This document shows, piece after piece, positions 44,505 to 53,922 of a DNA stretch of 64,000 bases. Below the pieces are notes generated by a model. The model saw nothing but the letters and a program-made list of their open reading frames with translations, searched no databases and had not been told where the DNA came from. The position numbers and the translations under genes were made by a program. The stretch spans positions 124,001-188,000 of the forward strand of contig NZ_SOBH01000004.1 in the NCBI RefSeq assembly GCF_004365635.1, written 5' to 3'. This DNA comes from Litoreibacter halocynthiae. GTDB taxonomy: Bacteria > Pseudomonadota > Alphaproteobacteria > Rhodobacterales > Rhodobacteraceae. Numbering within the stretch: position 1 is the stretch's first letter; each line of letters begins with the position of its first letter.

Positions 44505-46089
44505 AATTTGGCACTTCGTTTTGCAGCAATTTCAAGACATCCATCAATCGCGCTTCGGCGTTAGCGTCAGTCTCTGCCTTATTGATGATTGTCGTTAGAC
44601 GCACCAACCCGCCGTCAGTGCGACCTGTACGAACACCGTCCGCAATTAACCACATCTTGGCCGCAAAATCCCAAGCGACACGCCGGCCCTTTTGTTCAAA
44701 CCAATAGAAAACCATCATCCGAATTTCACCTTTTTGGACAATCGCGCGGTTGATGTTGAAGTCTTCTGATGTGCCGACACTTGATGCAATGTTGGTTCGT
44801 TCCAGCCAAGCGATTTCCCAGCCGGCCCCCGGAAGGCAAATCTCGGGACTGTGAACACCACCAGAACTTTGATCTTGATACCAGGCCATGAACAACCCGA
44901 CCGTTGGCTGGTCAGGGCTTTCCAACAACACGTTGTGATAATCGTCCGCGGCCAAAGTCTTTTCAGTTACCTGATCCAGGCGCTTGTGTGGACTGAGTTG
45001 CCGCCAATTTCCGATATCTCGTGGAAAGGAAGTGAAATTGCTTCGATCAACGCCAATCTGATTGCGATCGGGCAGCAGGTGAAACGTCAAAACCGAAGCC
45101 CCGACGATAGCCGCCGAGGTAATGAGCGCGCGTGATGGTTGTATTAGTCGCAGTCGCATGGCTTGGATGCCAAGGCCTTCGGTTTCCAGATCGAGAACTT
45201 CAGTCAGTCGCATGGGGTTGTGTTGTAAACGCAACATGATCCAACTCAGCAATAGCAGCATCAATATGCAGGCAATGAAGATGACCCAACCTTCAAAAAA
45301 ATGCGTGAAGCCTTCAAGCCAATCAGTTCCATAGCGTTGTGCCAAAACACCCGCCACAGCAATGCGCAAGGAATTCATTAGTATTGTGATCGGCGCGGCG
45401 GATATCAGCAGCACAGCCTTGTGCCACATTGGTCCGCGGTACAGCACAGCAAAGATGTATGAGAAGCTTAAGATAGGGAACAGATATCGAAGGCCGGAAC
45501 AAGCCTCGGCAACATGCAGCTTCAAAACGCCGAAGTCGATGATGTTGCCTTCTAAAAAAACAGGGACGGCAAGAATTCGTAAAATCCAGACTCCTAGCTC
45601 GGAAGATACAAGCTGCAGTGTGGTCGACATCTTGTAGTAGAAAGTGTCAGGCAGGGGCAGCATGTAAACCAGATGAAGAACCGGTGGCCAAAAGTGTTTA
45701 CCTGTTTTCCAGCCAAAACTTATGAGCAGTATTCCCCCGACCCAAAGGATCATCGCATAGGCAACAATTTCTGGGATCTTTGAAAGCTTCCCTAACGACC
45801 CAACTGCGACCGCCATGATGATGACAACCACGCCAACCCAGCGATCATCTATCTGACCCACGCGAGGGGGGTATTCCTTAAGTTGCCTTAGAAACAACAG
45901 GCCAGACAGGATCGGGATCAGCGGGCCATGGCTGTATTCGGGCAACTGCCATGCCTGTAGCAAGGCCGTGAAACCATCCGTGAAGAATAAGCCCGCAAAC
46001 AAAAAGTTCACAGCCAGCCACATCAACCCCAAAGTGAGGAACTGCCTGAAACCGCCGGGCGCTGACTTGGGATCACTGGCTAAAAACAT
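44491..46089 (-). CDS. xrtD: exosortase D-type with fused EpsI domain (VPLPA-CTERM type)
   Basis: A 532-residue membrane protein with about eight membrane segments and an exosortase active site: Cys197 in EACSGLRYLFP, Arg242 in NSLRIAVAG, and His263 in GFTHFFEGW. From about residue 330 it carries an EpsI domain (WYQDQSSGGVHSPEICLPGAGWE), as in the XrtD group that sorts VPLPA-CTERM proteins in Rhodobacterales; I assign that type from the fusion and host group. Exosortases cut C-terminal sorting signals of secreted proteins and are tied to exopolysaccharide. No VPLPA-type target is seen in this window. The gene converges on asnB. Confidence 0.88.
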   Translation of the reverse strand: MFLASDPKSAPGGFRQFLTLGLMWLAVNFLFAGLFFTDGFTALLQAWQLPEYSHGPLIPILSGLLFLRQLKEYPPRVGQIDDRWVGVVVIIMAVAVGSLGKLSKIPEIVAYAMILWVGGILLISFGWKTGKHFWPPVLHLVYMLPLPDTFYYKMSTTLQLVSSELGVWILRILAVPVFLEGNIIDFGVLKLHVAEACSGLRYLFPILSFSYIFAVLYRGPMWHKAVLLISAAPITILMNSLRIAVAGVLAQRYGTDWLEGFTHFFEGWVIFIACILMLLLLSWIMLRLQHNPMRLTEVLDLETEGLGIQAMRLRLIQPSRALITSAAIVGASVLTFHLLPDRNQIGVDRSNFTSFPRDIGNWRQLSPHKRLDQVTEKTLAADDYHNVLLESPDQPTVGLFMAWYQDQSSGGVHSPEICLPGAGWEIAWLERTNIASSVGTSEDFNINRAIVQKGEIRMMVFYWFEQKGRRVAWDFAAKMWLIADGVRTGRTDGGLVRLTTIINKAETDANAEARLMDVLKLLQNEVPNFMPE

Positions 46090-46232
46090 AAAAACCGATC
46101 CAACTGGAAGTGGACCTTTCCAAGCAAAGATATATCAAAAACTTTCACTTGGAGACAGAAAAACATCCATGAACTTTAGATGGAAAACTCATAGGCGGGA
46201 TGATCTTCTGGAGCCGGCCCTGATCTGACTGA

Positions 46233-47522
46233 TCAGACGTAGGCATTGAATTTCCCCAAATCCTCGCCGCGTAATAGCGCGTTGTAAATTCCCACGGTGT
46301 ATTTTGCTTTCGCGGGCCAAGTATAAAGTTCGTTGGCGTAAGTTTCTGCGCGTTTGGCCATTTCAGCATGCTCAGAGGGGTCTTCCAGACAATGTTCCAT
46401 CGCTGAGCGATATGCGTCTACCATGCCCTCCAAGGATTGCAGTTCAACTCTTACACCTCGATCAGCCCCGACCAGATCCCCAGGAGCACCGTAGTTCACT
46501 ACAATGCAGACCATGCCGGAGGCCATCGCCTCGATCACGACACCGGCCCCCAACTCTTTGATCGATGGGAAAGCGAACGCATCGCAACGCCGCATAAAGT
46601 CGGCAACTTCAGCTTGCGTCTTCTGCCCCTCAAAGATCACGCGCTCGCCTGCTCCATAGTCTGTCACAATTTTACGCAAACGCTCTTCTTCGGGGCCGCC
46701 GCCTAAGATGTGTAGAAAGTGATCTTCTAGCTTCGGAGACGTTGCGAAGCCGCGAACCGCTGCCTCAGTTACTTTTACAGGGACGAGCCGTCCGGCAAAA
46801 AGGAACCGTTTGGGACCGCTACCGGAAAAGGGCGCTTTTCGACCTTTGGTGTGAAAGATGTCCGGATCGAAGGCAATTTCTGGGAACGGAATTATCCGCT
46901 CTTTGGGCGTACGATTTATGTCATCAATGGTATGCTTGAAGGAGGCCAACACGGCGTCGCTTTTGCGGTATGTGGACGCAGAGTAAGGCATATATTTGTA
47001 TAGCCAACGCAGCTTTCGCGCAGCTTCGCCTTCGCGCTTTTGTTCCTCTGCAAATTCCTTTGGCCAGCCCAGGCTGCCATTCAGTGGCCCGATGACAAAG
47101 GGCTGACGAACGCGGCCCGCAGCATAGGACGGCAGGGCGGGAGACATCGGTGTGATCCTATGCACGATATCAAATTCGCCCGCATCCAGAGCCCCTCGGA
47201 AGGCCTTTATAACTTCGCGCTCAAAGAACACGTAGGGCAAATACGCCATGATTTGATTGGTCGACCAGGCCCGCTGGTCCCCACCTCGTAAAAAAGTAGA
47301 GAGCTTGCCCATCGGCCGTGCAATCCATTCGTTGTCAACATAGGTCACCTTGTCAGTGATCTCGTTGGCTTTCTCGATGTTCTCGCGATTGCGAACGTGC
47401 GTGACGACAGTCGCGTCGGTTACATTGGCTAATGCACGGGCATATTTATACCCGACCACAGGAAGAGAGGGCCATTCTGGATTGCAGTCATCGGCAATTA
47501 TTAGAACGCGGGGGCGCATCAT
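46233..47522 (-). CDS. glycosyltransferase family 4 protein
   Basis: A protein of about 429 residues of the GT4 type (GT-B fold). The C-terminal donor-binding half shows FLFAGRLVPVK, HFLHILGGGPEEERLRK and the E-x7-E motif in KELGAGVVIEAMASG, all standard. The acceptor side is unremarkable. Predicted to be cytoplasmic or membrane associated, adding a sugar to the growing glycan. Start codons are tandem (47522 and 47519) with no clear ribosome site; the longer frame upstream is less likely since it would overlap the divergent GT2 gene. Confidence 0.88.
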   Translation of the reverse strand: MMRPRVLIIADDCNPEWPSLPVVGYKYARALANVTDATVVTHVRNRENIEKANEITDKVTYVDNEWIARPMGKLSTFLRGGDQRAWSTNQIMAYLPYVFFEREVIKAFRGALDAGEFDIVHRITPMSPALPSYAAGRVRQPFVIGPLNGSLGWPKEFAEEQKREGEAARKLRWLYKYMPYSASTYRKSDAVLASFKHTIDDINRTPKERIIPFPEIAFDPDIFHTKGRKAPFSGSGPKRFLFAGRLVPVKVTEAAVRGFATSPKLEDHFLHILGGGPEEERLRKIVTDYGAGERVIFEGQKTQAEVADFMRRCDAFAFPSIKELGAGVVIEAMASGMVCIVVNYGAPGDLVGADRGVRVELQSLEGMVDAYRSAMEHCLEDPSEHAEMAKRAETYANELYTWPAKAKYTVGIYNALLRGEDLGKFNAYV

Positions 47523-47718
47523 ATAGAATCCGGAACTAGTAAACTTAATCAATGTACTTACGGACATAGTTGCAGCTTCGGAGGCTCTGACACAACTATT
47601 TTGCCTAATGACGCCGATGTAATCTAGACTAATTGCAAGTTTTTTGTCCCATGCAAGCGTCGTCACTGATACCTTCCAACGAGTTGATGGTTCAGTTTTA
47701 GGTAATAAGGGTTTTCAC

Positions 47719-48645
47719 ATGGCCAATGCCCACCGCCCCTATGTATTGATTTCCCCGTGCCGGAACGAAGCGGAGTATATGCGCCGCACCCTCGACAGTG
47801 TCGTCGCGCAAAGCGAGACACCCAACTTATGGATTATTGTTGACGATGGCTCGACCGATGAAACCCCAAATATACTTGCGGAATACGTAGCCCGACATGA
47901 CTGGATCCGCGTTGTTCAAAAACCAGATCGCGGTCACCGCGCCGTAGGTCCCGGGGTTATTGAGGCCTTCTATGTCGGTTTGGAAACGATCAACCTTGAT
48001 GACTTCTCATACCTTTGCAAACTTGATCTCGATCTCGATTTGCCACCTCGCTATTTTGAGCTTTTGATGGATCGATTGGTTGAGAACCCGCGCATCGGGA
48101 CCTGCTCGGGCAAGGCTTATTTCAAAAACTCAAAAGGGAAAATGGAAAGCGAAGGCATCACTGATGAGATGTCTTTGGGCATGACTAAAATGTTCTCAGT
48201 GCGGTGTTTTCAGGAGATTGGTGGATTTGTCCGTGAAGTCATGTGGGACGGTATTGATTGCCACAAAGCTCGCAAACTGGGATGGACACCCCGCAGCTGG
48301 GATGAACCCGAGCTACGTTTCGATCACCTACGCCCCATGGGCTCAAGCCAGAACTCTATCTATACTGGCCGCCGACGTCACGGTTTTGGCCAGTATTACA
48401 TGGGAACTCATCCAGTCTTTATGATCGCCTCGGCAATCAACAAATCGCGTGTTCCACCTTACCTATTGGGCGGGTTCGCGATGCTACAAGGGTATTTTGG
48501 GGCAATGCTGAAGGGCACCACTCGGCATAATGATCCAGATCTACGTCGCTTTATCCGTTCCTACCAATGGAAGGCGTTGTTCAGAGGGAAAATGAATGCG
48601 GTCACTCAGATAGAAGATGCCCATGCTCACCTCTGGAAACCATAA
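47719..48645 (+). CDS. glycosyltransferase family 2 protein
   Basis: A 308-residue GT2 enzyme: YVLISPCRNEAEYMRRTLDS, WIIVDDGSTDETP (nucleotide-binding DD), and LCKLDLDLDLPP (DxD metal site) followed by GIDCHKARKLGW. It elongates the glycan in the cytoplasm. The ATG at 47719 has AAGGG upstream. It is divergent from the GT4 gene (197-base gap), so both promoters should lie there. A likely terminator at 48652-48682 follows. Confidence 0.9.
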   Translation: MANAHRPYVLISPCRNEAEYMRRTLDSVVAQSETPNLWIIVDDGSTDETPNILAEYVARHDWIRVVQKPDRGHRAVGPGVIEAFYVGLETINLDDFSYLCKLDLDLDLPPRYFELLMDRLVENPRIGTCSGKAYFKNSKGKMESEGITDEMSLGMTKMFSVRCFQEIGGFVREVMWDGIDCHKARKLGWTPRSWDEPELRFDHLRPMGSSQNSIYTGRRRHGFGQYYMGTHPVFMIASAINKSRVPPYLLGGFAMLQGYFGAMLKGTTRHNDPDLRRFIRSYQWKALFRGKMNAVTQIEDAHAHLWKP

Positions 48646-48651
48646 CCGCAG

Positions 48652-48682
48652 AAACAGCTCCGGAACTTAGGGCTGTTTTATG
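48652..48682 (+). terminator. likely terminator between the convergent GT2 and beta-helix genes
   Basis: A 7-base inverted repeat AAACAGC (48652-48658) and GCTGTTT (48672-48678), extendable by two pairs, is followed by TTA. It lies between the GT2 stop and the convergent beta-helix gene. Confidence 0.5.
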
Positions 48683-48690
48683 TTCTCTAT

Positions 48691-50550
48691 TTACGACTTC
48701 GAAATTTCGTGCGCACCGCGAGATGGGTGGGGTGGTCGCGTGTTGCCGTAAAAATCATCGTGCGCGACATCACCACTAACCGCGCCGCCAAGGGCTCGTG
48801 ATCCAACGAGCGGAGCATAGCTTGCTACTGTGTTAGTGGGTGTCGCTGTGGCAGAAATCAATTTCACAGAACGGGTCCTGTAACCCAAATCCCTTGCTTC
48901 CCACAAGACGGGCGAAGTCTCCAAAGGACCATCACTATTCACCGGAACCGACAAGTTCGGTTGATGGATCACGTTGTTTCCAACGAAGACATCTGAGAAT
49001 TGACTGGCAACGATCGCCTCTGTCAATGCTGAAGGATAGTTGAAGTAGTCGGAGTCCTGCATCAAATTTACCAGCGTGTTGTTGTAAAACTTAATAGGGG
49101 CGGAATAGGTCTCCGGGATGCCACCAGCCAAGTACATCATCTCGATGAAACCCGCGGGATTCAGGATCGTGGCATCCCTTGCGGCACCCGGAAAAACAAT
49201 CACGTTATTGCGGATCGTCACCCCGCCCATCTGAGATCGAACACCGGCCCATGTCTGGTGGTTGCCAAGCAAATAGCATTTCTCGACCAACGCGTTGATT
49301 GGGCCCGAAGTAAGCCCTTCTTCCACTGTATATTCAAGAATGCCGGCACCAGCCTCCAAGGACGTTGCTTGAATTGTCGAGAAGAAGCCTGGATCACCGG
49401 CAACATTTTGGCGAAGGCAGGGTTGAATGGACTGATAGGAGCCGACGTGAGACCAGCCAATGCGGTTGAAAAAATCACAGTTGCTGATGATCAGGCGCTC
49501 ACCCCGGTGGAAACGCAAGGGGCCCTGATTGTTGTGCTTTCCGTCTTGCGGCCCACCCGCACTAGCTTGCGGGTGACACGCCACTTTAGTACCCACGAGC
49601 GACAGGCCGACACCAACAGCATAAAGAAGACCGTAGCTGCGCCAGTTGGTCACCGAACAGTCATTCAACGCGATAAATCGGTGTGCGATGTTGGGGTCAT
49701 TCGACGCGGCATAGATCGCAATATCCAACCCATCAAAAGAACAGCCGTCAAATAAGTGGATGCGTGGAGATCGGTCGAAGTGGTTAAAGCCGGTGACGTT
49801 TGAGCCGGTTTCCGTCACACTATCCCAAGGGCCTTTGAAATCGATGTTCTGCCAGACAAAATCCTTGTCCGTCCCAGAGCCGGAAGTTGATTTGTCATTC
49901 CAGTCAAACGATCCGGCCATATCGATAATCGGATTCGTCGCGGATCCGGGTCCGGCTACAACATGTGTCGAAGGAAGGCTGGTTCCGTCATTCATCCCGA
50001 AGTTTCGGCCACCAAACGGATAGGTCTCTCCCCGATTAAGCATGACGCGGGTAGGAATCCGGTCATTACCAGCAAACATGTCGAAGGCTTGGTTAATATC
50101 TGCAGCAAGGCGTGCACCCGCAGGGGCATCAGCGAAATTCGAAGATGGGCTAACGAAGATGGTTCGAATGCCGGGAAAGGCGGTGTCTGAATTGCCAATG
50201 GTGATTTGTAAATTGGCGGTGGTAGATTTTCCGCTGGCGGGTTCAACCACAAGACAAGATACGTTGTACGTCCCTGACGTGCGATAAGTATGGGTTACTA
50301 CAGGACCATATCCGACGCCGGAACTTGTATGACCGTCAGCAAGGTTGTCGGGGGCGGAAAACGTGTATTCTTCGTCGAAATCCCAAAAATAATAGAGCTC
50401 GTGCAACTGTGGGTTGTAAACCGTTCCGCTGGCTGGACCAGAAGTGTCAAAGCCTGCGACCTCAACTTCCATAGAAATCGCTTCCGGTACGACTTCAAGG
50501 CCAGATCGGTTGAATATTACGATCTGCGCTGACGCATTTGAGCTTGCCAC
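48691..50550 (-). CDS. PKD-like plus right-handed beta-helix (pectin-lyase fold) protein
   Basis: A 619-residue protein. Residues about 25-118 resemble a PKD/Ig-like domain (YYFWDFDEE and THTYRTSGTYNVSCLV), and the rest is repetitive in the style of parallel beta-helix proteins, with recurrent short strands (e.g. LIISNCDFFNRIGW, VTIRNNVIVFPG, FYNNTLVNLM). This fold is found in polysaccharide lyases, epimerases and surface adhesins. No signal peptide is visible in the first residues; the start is GTG with a weak ribosome site, so a missed upstream start or another export route is possible. Its place among the glycan genes suggests glycan processing or binding. Confidence 0.7.
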   Translation of the reverse strand: MASSNASAQIVIFNRSGLEVVPEAISMEVEVAGFDTSGPASGTVYNPQLHELYYFWDFDEEYTFSAPDNLADGHTSSGVGYGPVVTHTYRTSGTYNVSCLVVEPASGKSTTANLQITIGNSDTAFPGIRTIFVSPSSNFADAPAGARLAADINQAFDMFAGNDRIPTRVMLNRGETYPFGGRNFGMNDGTSLPSTHVVAGPGSATNPIIDMAGSFDWNDKSTSGSGTDKDFVWQNIDFKGPWDSVTETGSNVTGFNHFDRSPRIHLFDGCSFDGLDIAIYAASNDPNIAHRFIALNDCSVTNWRSYGLLYAVGVGLSLVGTKVACHPQASAGGPQDGKHNNQGPLRFHRGERLIISNCDFFNRIGWSHVGSYQSIQPCLRQNVAGDPGFFSTIQATSLEAGAGILEYTVEEGLTSGPINALVEKCYLLGNHQTWAGVRSQMGGVTIRNNVIVFPGAARDATILNPAGFIEMMYLAGGIPETYSAPIKFYNNTLVNLMQDSDYFNYPSALTEAIVASQFSDVFVGNNVIHQPNLSVPVNSDGPLETSPVLWEARDLGYRTRSVKLISATATPTNTVASYAPLVGSRALGGAVSGDVAHDDFYGNTRPPHPSRGAHEISKS

Positions 50551-51042
50551 TGCTACACCCGTAGTCGAATACTATATACTGGTTTTTAACTAGCATCTTC
50601 CTGCATCAAATGGAAGAAATTGGTCGCCCCGGTCCTTGAACCAAACGCCATCTGATCAACTTGCACGCATGAATATACACCCCTTGGGTTCCACGGGAAA
50701 CTGCGGTCCCGGTGACGCCTTGCCCTCACATGATCTGCGCTTCCAAGCACCTTTGCTTTGCCCAGTCGCTTCCGAGAAGATTGTCGTGGCAGCAATCACG
50801 CTGTCACCTTCTCACGCCTTGATTTGATCATCTAGATGGAACTCGACTTCCTCAAGAATCCATCTGAGTCTGGGCAAAGTGTCAACGATCTCAATACCCG
50901 CCGAACGATGGAAGTGGCCCCGTCTAGAGAGTTGAATTCAAGGCCAATTTTTCTGAGGCCAAATGCTGCTGCTCGCTTGTTCGGCCAGAATGCGTTATGT
51001 GCAGAACAGTGGTTTTGCCCGAATATTGTTGAGTCGTTTAGA
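50551..51042. other. intergenic region between the beta-helix and flippase genes
   Basis: A 492-base divergent region that should hold promoters for both neighbours. Frames through it look non-coding, and an in-frame extension of the flippase ORF up to 50836 lacks flippase-like features. I see no operator or hairpin of note. Confidence 0.55.
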
Positions 51043-52416
51043 ATGAATACAAATTTTTTGTCGACGCTTCGCGACAACGGGATGAAAGCACGCGCTATTC
51101 GTGGCACCGCTTTGAGTGTTGTCGGCTTCGGTGGCGGGCAAGTTATCCGGCTCATCTCAAACTTGATCCTGACACGCATTTTGTTTCCAGAAGCCTTCGG
51201 GCTGATGGCACTGGTGCAAATCGTAGTGACCGGTTTGGAAATGTTCTCGGACATGGGAATTCATCCGGCCATAATCCAAAGCAAGAACGGCGAGGATCGC
51301 GATTTCCTCAACACTGCATGGACCATGCAGATTATACGTGGTCTGTTTTTGTGGCTGATCGCTTGCCTGATAGCCACGCCTGCAGCGCAGTTTTATGGTC
51401 AAGACGCGCTTATCCAGATGATCCCTGTTCTGGCCTTCACGACCGTCATTTCCAGTTTCAGATCGACCAACTATTCACTCGCCAGTCGACGTCTGACTCT
51501 TGGCCGTGTGACTGCAGTGGAATTGATCGCACAAGTTGCCGGAACGATTATTCTCATCTTAGTGGCACTTTGGCTTCAGTCAGTCTGGGCGCTCGTCATT
51601 GGGTCACTCATCGGCGTTACGATCCACACGATGCTCACGCATCTGATACTAGATGGTGGCCGCAACAAATTGGCCTGGAGCAAACCGGCCGCTTGGGAGA
51701 TCTTCCACTTTGGCAAATTCATCGTAATTTCGACGATCGCGGGTTACTTGGTTAACCAAGGGGATCGCTTGATCTTAGGCAAATACGTATCCTTAGAGGA
51801 GCTAGCGATTTTCACTATCGCCTTCCTCTTTGGAAGCCTGCCGCTGACTCTCGCTATTCAACTCAACTCGCGCGTACTTATCCCACTGTTTAAACAGCGG
51901 CCACCGGCCGAGAGCGAGAATAACTTTCGCAAAATCAGACGCGCAAGAATGCTTCTACTCTTGGGTTTTCTGGCAATTTCTACGGCGTTATCATTGCTAG
52001 GCGAAGATCTAATCGAAGTTTTATACGACCCTCGTTACTATAGAGCTGGTCCTATGCTGGTTCTTCTCAGCCTGTCAGTTATTCCTGCGCTTTTGCTAGA
52101 TGGGTACAAGGGTGTATTGCTGGCAAATGGGAACTCGCGCGATTTCACGATCATCATCGTCATTTCAGCCGTTGTTAAGACCGTGCTCTTGGTCGTGATG
52201 ATTCAAAAATTTGGCATCGTCGGAGCGATCATTGCGCCGTTCCTTTCCGAACTCGTGACCTATCCATTGCTGGTCCACTACATCCGCCCCTATCGCGGGT
52301 GGCACCCCGGGTTGGATGTGTTGCTGTTGTCGATTGGTGTAGCGATCATGGCCCTAGCGTTGTGGCTAAGTCCTGCGGCGAACGAGTTACTGGTCACTGC
52401 CTTGCGCGGGGTTTGA
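51043..52416 (+). CDS. oligosaccharide flippase (Wzx-like, MOP superfamily)
   Basis: A protein of about 457 residues with about 12 hydrophobic segments, of the polysaccharide transport/MATE-like type. Features: GGGQVIRLISNLILTRILFPEAFGLMALVQ at the start, PAIIQSKNGE, and a GNSRDFTIIIVI-type middle. It is expected to flip the lipid-linked repeat unit to the periplasmic face. The ATG at 51043 is preferred to an upstream ATG at 50836, which would add a 69-residue extension of no known kind. It is followed by the polymerase-like gene. Confidence 0.85.
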   Translation: MNTNFLSTLRDNGMKARAIRGTALSVVGFGGGQVIRLISNLILTRILFPEAFGLMALVQIVVTGLEMFSDMGIHPAIIQSKNGEDRDFLNTAWTMQIIRGLFLWLIACLIATPAAQFYGQDALIQMIPVLAFTTVISSFRSTNYSLASRRLTLGRVTAVELIAQVAGTIILILVALWLQSVWALVIGSLIGVTIHTMLTHLILDGGRNKLAWSKPAAWEIFHFGKFIVISTIAGYLVNQGDRLILGKYVSLEELAIFTIAFLFGSLPLTLAIQLNSRVLIPLFKQRPPAESENNFRKIRRARMLLLLGFLAISTALSLLGEDLIEVLYDPRYYRAGPMLVLLSLSVIPALLLDGYKGVLLANGNSRDFTIIIVISAVVKTVLLVVMIQKFGIVGAIIAPFLSELVTYPLLVHYIRPYRGWHPGLDVLLLSIGVAIMALALWLSPAANELLVTALRGV

Positions 52417-52473
52417 CATAAGCATGCCTAAGTTGTTCCATTCAAACACCAAAACCCGCGAAGGCAAAAAGGA

Positions 52474-53922
52474 ATGATTGGGAACTTTATTCTGTTTGGC
52501 TGGCCGTTTGTCGTCGCCATCTTATTTTCAATGTACTCCAGACACGCGGCAATCTTGGCCTCCATTATTGTTGGCTACCTCCTTCTACCAGAGCAGCTTT
52601 TCTTTAACCTCCCCATTCTGCCTACGTTGGAGAAGCACACAATCCCCGCCTTGTCAGCATTCCTCATTCTTCTCATGATTGGTACAAGCTTGGAAAACAG
52701 GAATCTTTCTGGATGGCTGCCCAAGGTAGCTGTAGTTCGATTGCTGATGTTGGGACTGATTGCTGGTAGTTTTCTAACCGTACTCACGAATAGTGACCCA
52801 CTGTCTTACGGCCCGCTGTTTATTCCTGCGCTTCGCCCGTTTGACGCGTTTTCAACCGTTCTCAGCCTTCTCGTAAGCCTGCTACCCTTCTTTCTAGCTC
52901 GTAAATATCTGGCCTATCCTGAGCAACAAAGGGCGGTGTTAATGACGTTAGCCGTGGCTGGCGCATTCTATGCATTTCTGGCGCTTTACGAAGTGCGGAT
53001 GTCGCCACAGCTCAACAACATGCTCTACGGCTTTTTTCCTCATAGCTTTCTGCAACATATCCGCGGTGATGGGTACCGACCGATTGTGTTTCTCAATCAC
53101 GGACTTTGGCTCTCGATCTTCTTTGCGATGGCCGTACTGGCAGCTTTCGGCCTATCTCGAGCTCAAAGTGCTAATCGAAAGATAAAGTACACCGTGCTTG
53201 GAATTTGGCTGTTGTTCGCTCTAATCATGTCAAAATCCTTGGGTGCGCTGGCAATCACCATGATGTTGTTGCCATTAGTATTATTCGTTCGCGTTCCCAC
53301 TCAGATCCTCGCCAGCGCGATCATCGCATCAACGATTTTGCTTTATCCTGCGTTACGAGGCGGAGAGCTTATCCCGACTGAAACAATACTGGGGTGGGCC
53401 CAGATTATCGACCCAGAGCGCGCCGGCTCTCTGTCATTTCGGTTTTTCAACGAGGACATACTGCTGGAAAAGGCTCGGGAGAGACCGCTCTTTGGCTGGG
53501 GCGGGTTTGGCCGCAATTTGCTGTATAACGAAGCGGGCTTCGATGCCGCTGTTACAGATGGGTATTGGGTTTATTCGGTCGGAATTGGTGGTTGGGTGCG
53601 CTTCGCTTCAGAGTTCGGCCTACTATGTCTGCCTGCTATTCTCGCCTTTCTCAAAATCCGCAAAGATCAATACGGGCTGGAGACTTCAGTTCTTCTCCTC
53701 ATTCTATCTGCCAACCTGATTGATTTGATCCCTAACGCGACAATTACTCCAATAACATGGTTGGTGGCAGGGGCCGTTTGGGGGCGAATAGAATTAGGTA
53801 GGCTTGAGAATGCCGATGACGCATCTGTTAAGCTGTCTGAAGAAACGAAACGACCCGCCTATACTCGGTTTGCGACGTCAGCTGTTTCCCTCTCCCAAAC
53901 GAAAGGACAGGCGACGCAATGA
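52474..53922 (+). CDS. O-antigen ligase/polymerase-like membrane protein (Wzy/EpsF-type)
   Basis: A 482-residue protein with about 12 hydrophobic segments and a large periplasmic-type loop near residues 300-370 (FRFFNEDILLEKARERPLFGWGGFGRNLL), the RPLFGWG-type motif common to Wzy/WaaL-like proteins. It could polymerise repeat units of the exopolysaccharide. The next gene starts 4 bases within its end (ATGA), so they are cotranscribed. The exact role as polymerase rather than ligase is inference from its place next to a flippase. Confidence 0.78.
   Translation: MIGNFILFGWPFVVAILFSMYSRHAAILASIIVGYLLLPEQLFFNLPILPTLEKHTIPALSAFLILLMIGTSLENRNLSGWLPKVAVVRLLMLGLIAGSFLTVLTNSDPLSYGPLFIPALRPFDAFSTVLSLLVSLLPFFLARKYLAYPEQQRAVLMTLAVAGAFYAFLALYEVRMSPQLNNMLYGFFPHSFLQHIRGDGYRPIVFLNHGLWLSIFFAMAVLAAFGLSRAQSANRKIKYTVLGIWLLFALIMSKSLGALAITMMLLPLVLFVRVPTQILASAIIASTILLYPALRGGELIPTETILGWAQIIDPERAGSLSFRFFNEDILLEKARERPLFGWGGFGRNLLYNEAGFDAAVTDGYWVYSVGIGGWVRFASEFGLLCLPAILAFLKIRKDQYGLETSVLLLILSANLIDLIPNATITPITWLVAGAVWGRIELGRLENADDASVKLSEETKRPAYTRFATSAVSLSQTKGQATQ

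Noticed and set aside
46217-46236. Short inverted repeat CTGATC/GATCAG after the GT4 gene
   Set aside because: The 6-base stem is short and no T run follows, so a terminator is not supported.
50836-51042. N-terminal extension of the flippase frame
   Set aside because: The 69 residues have no hydrophobic pattern or similarity typical of the family; the ATG at 51043 fits better.
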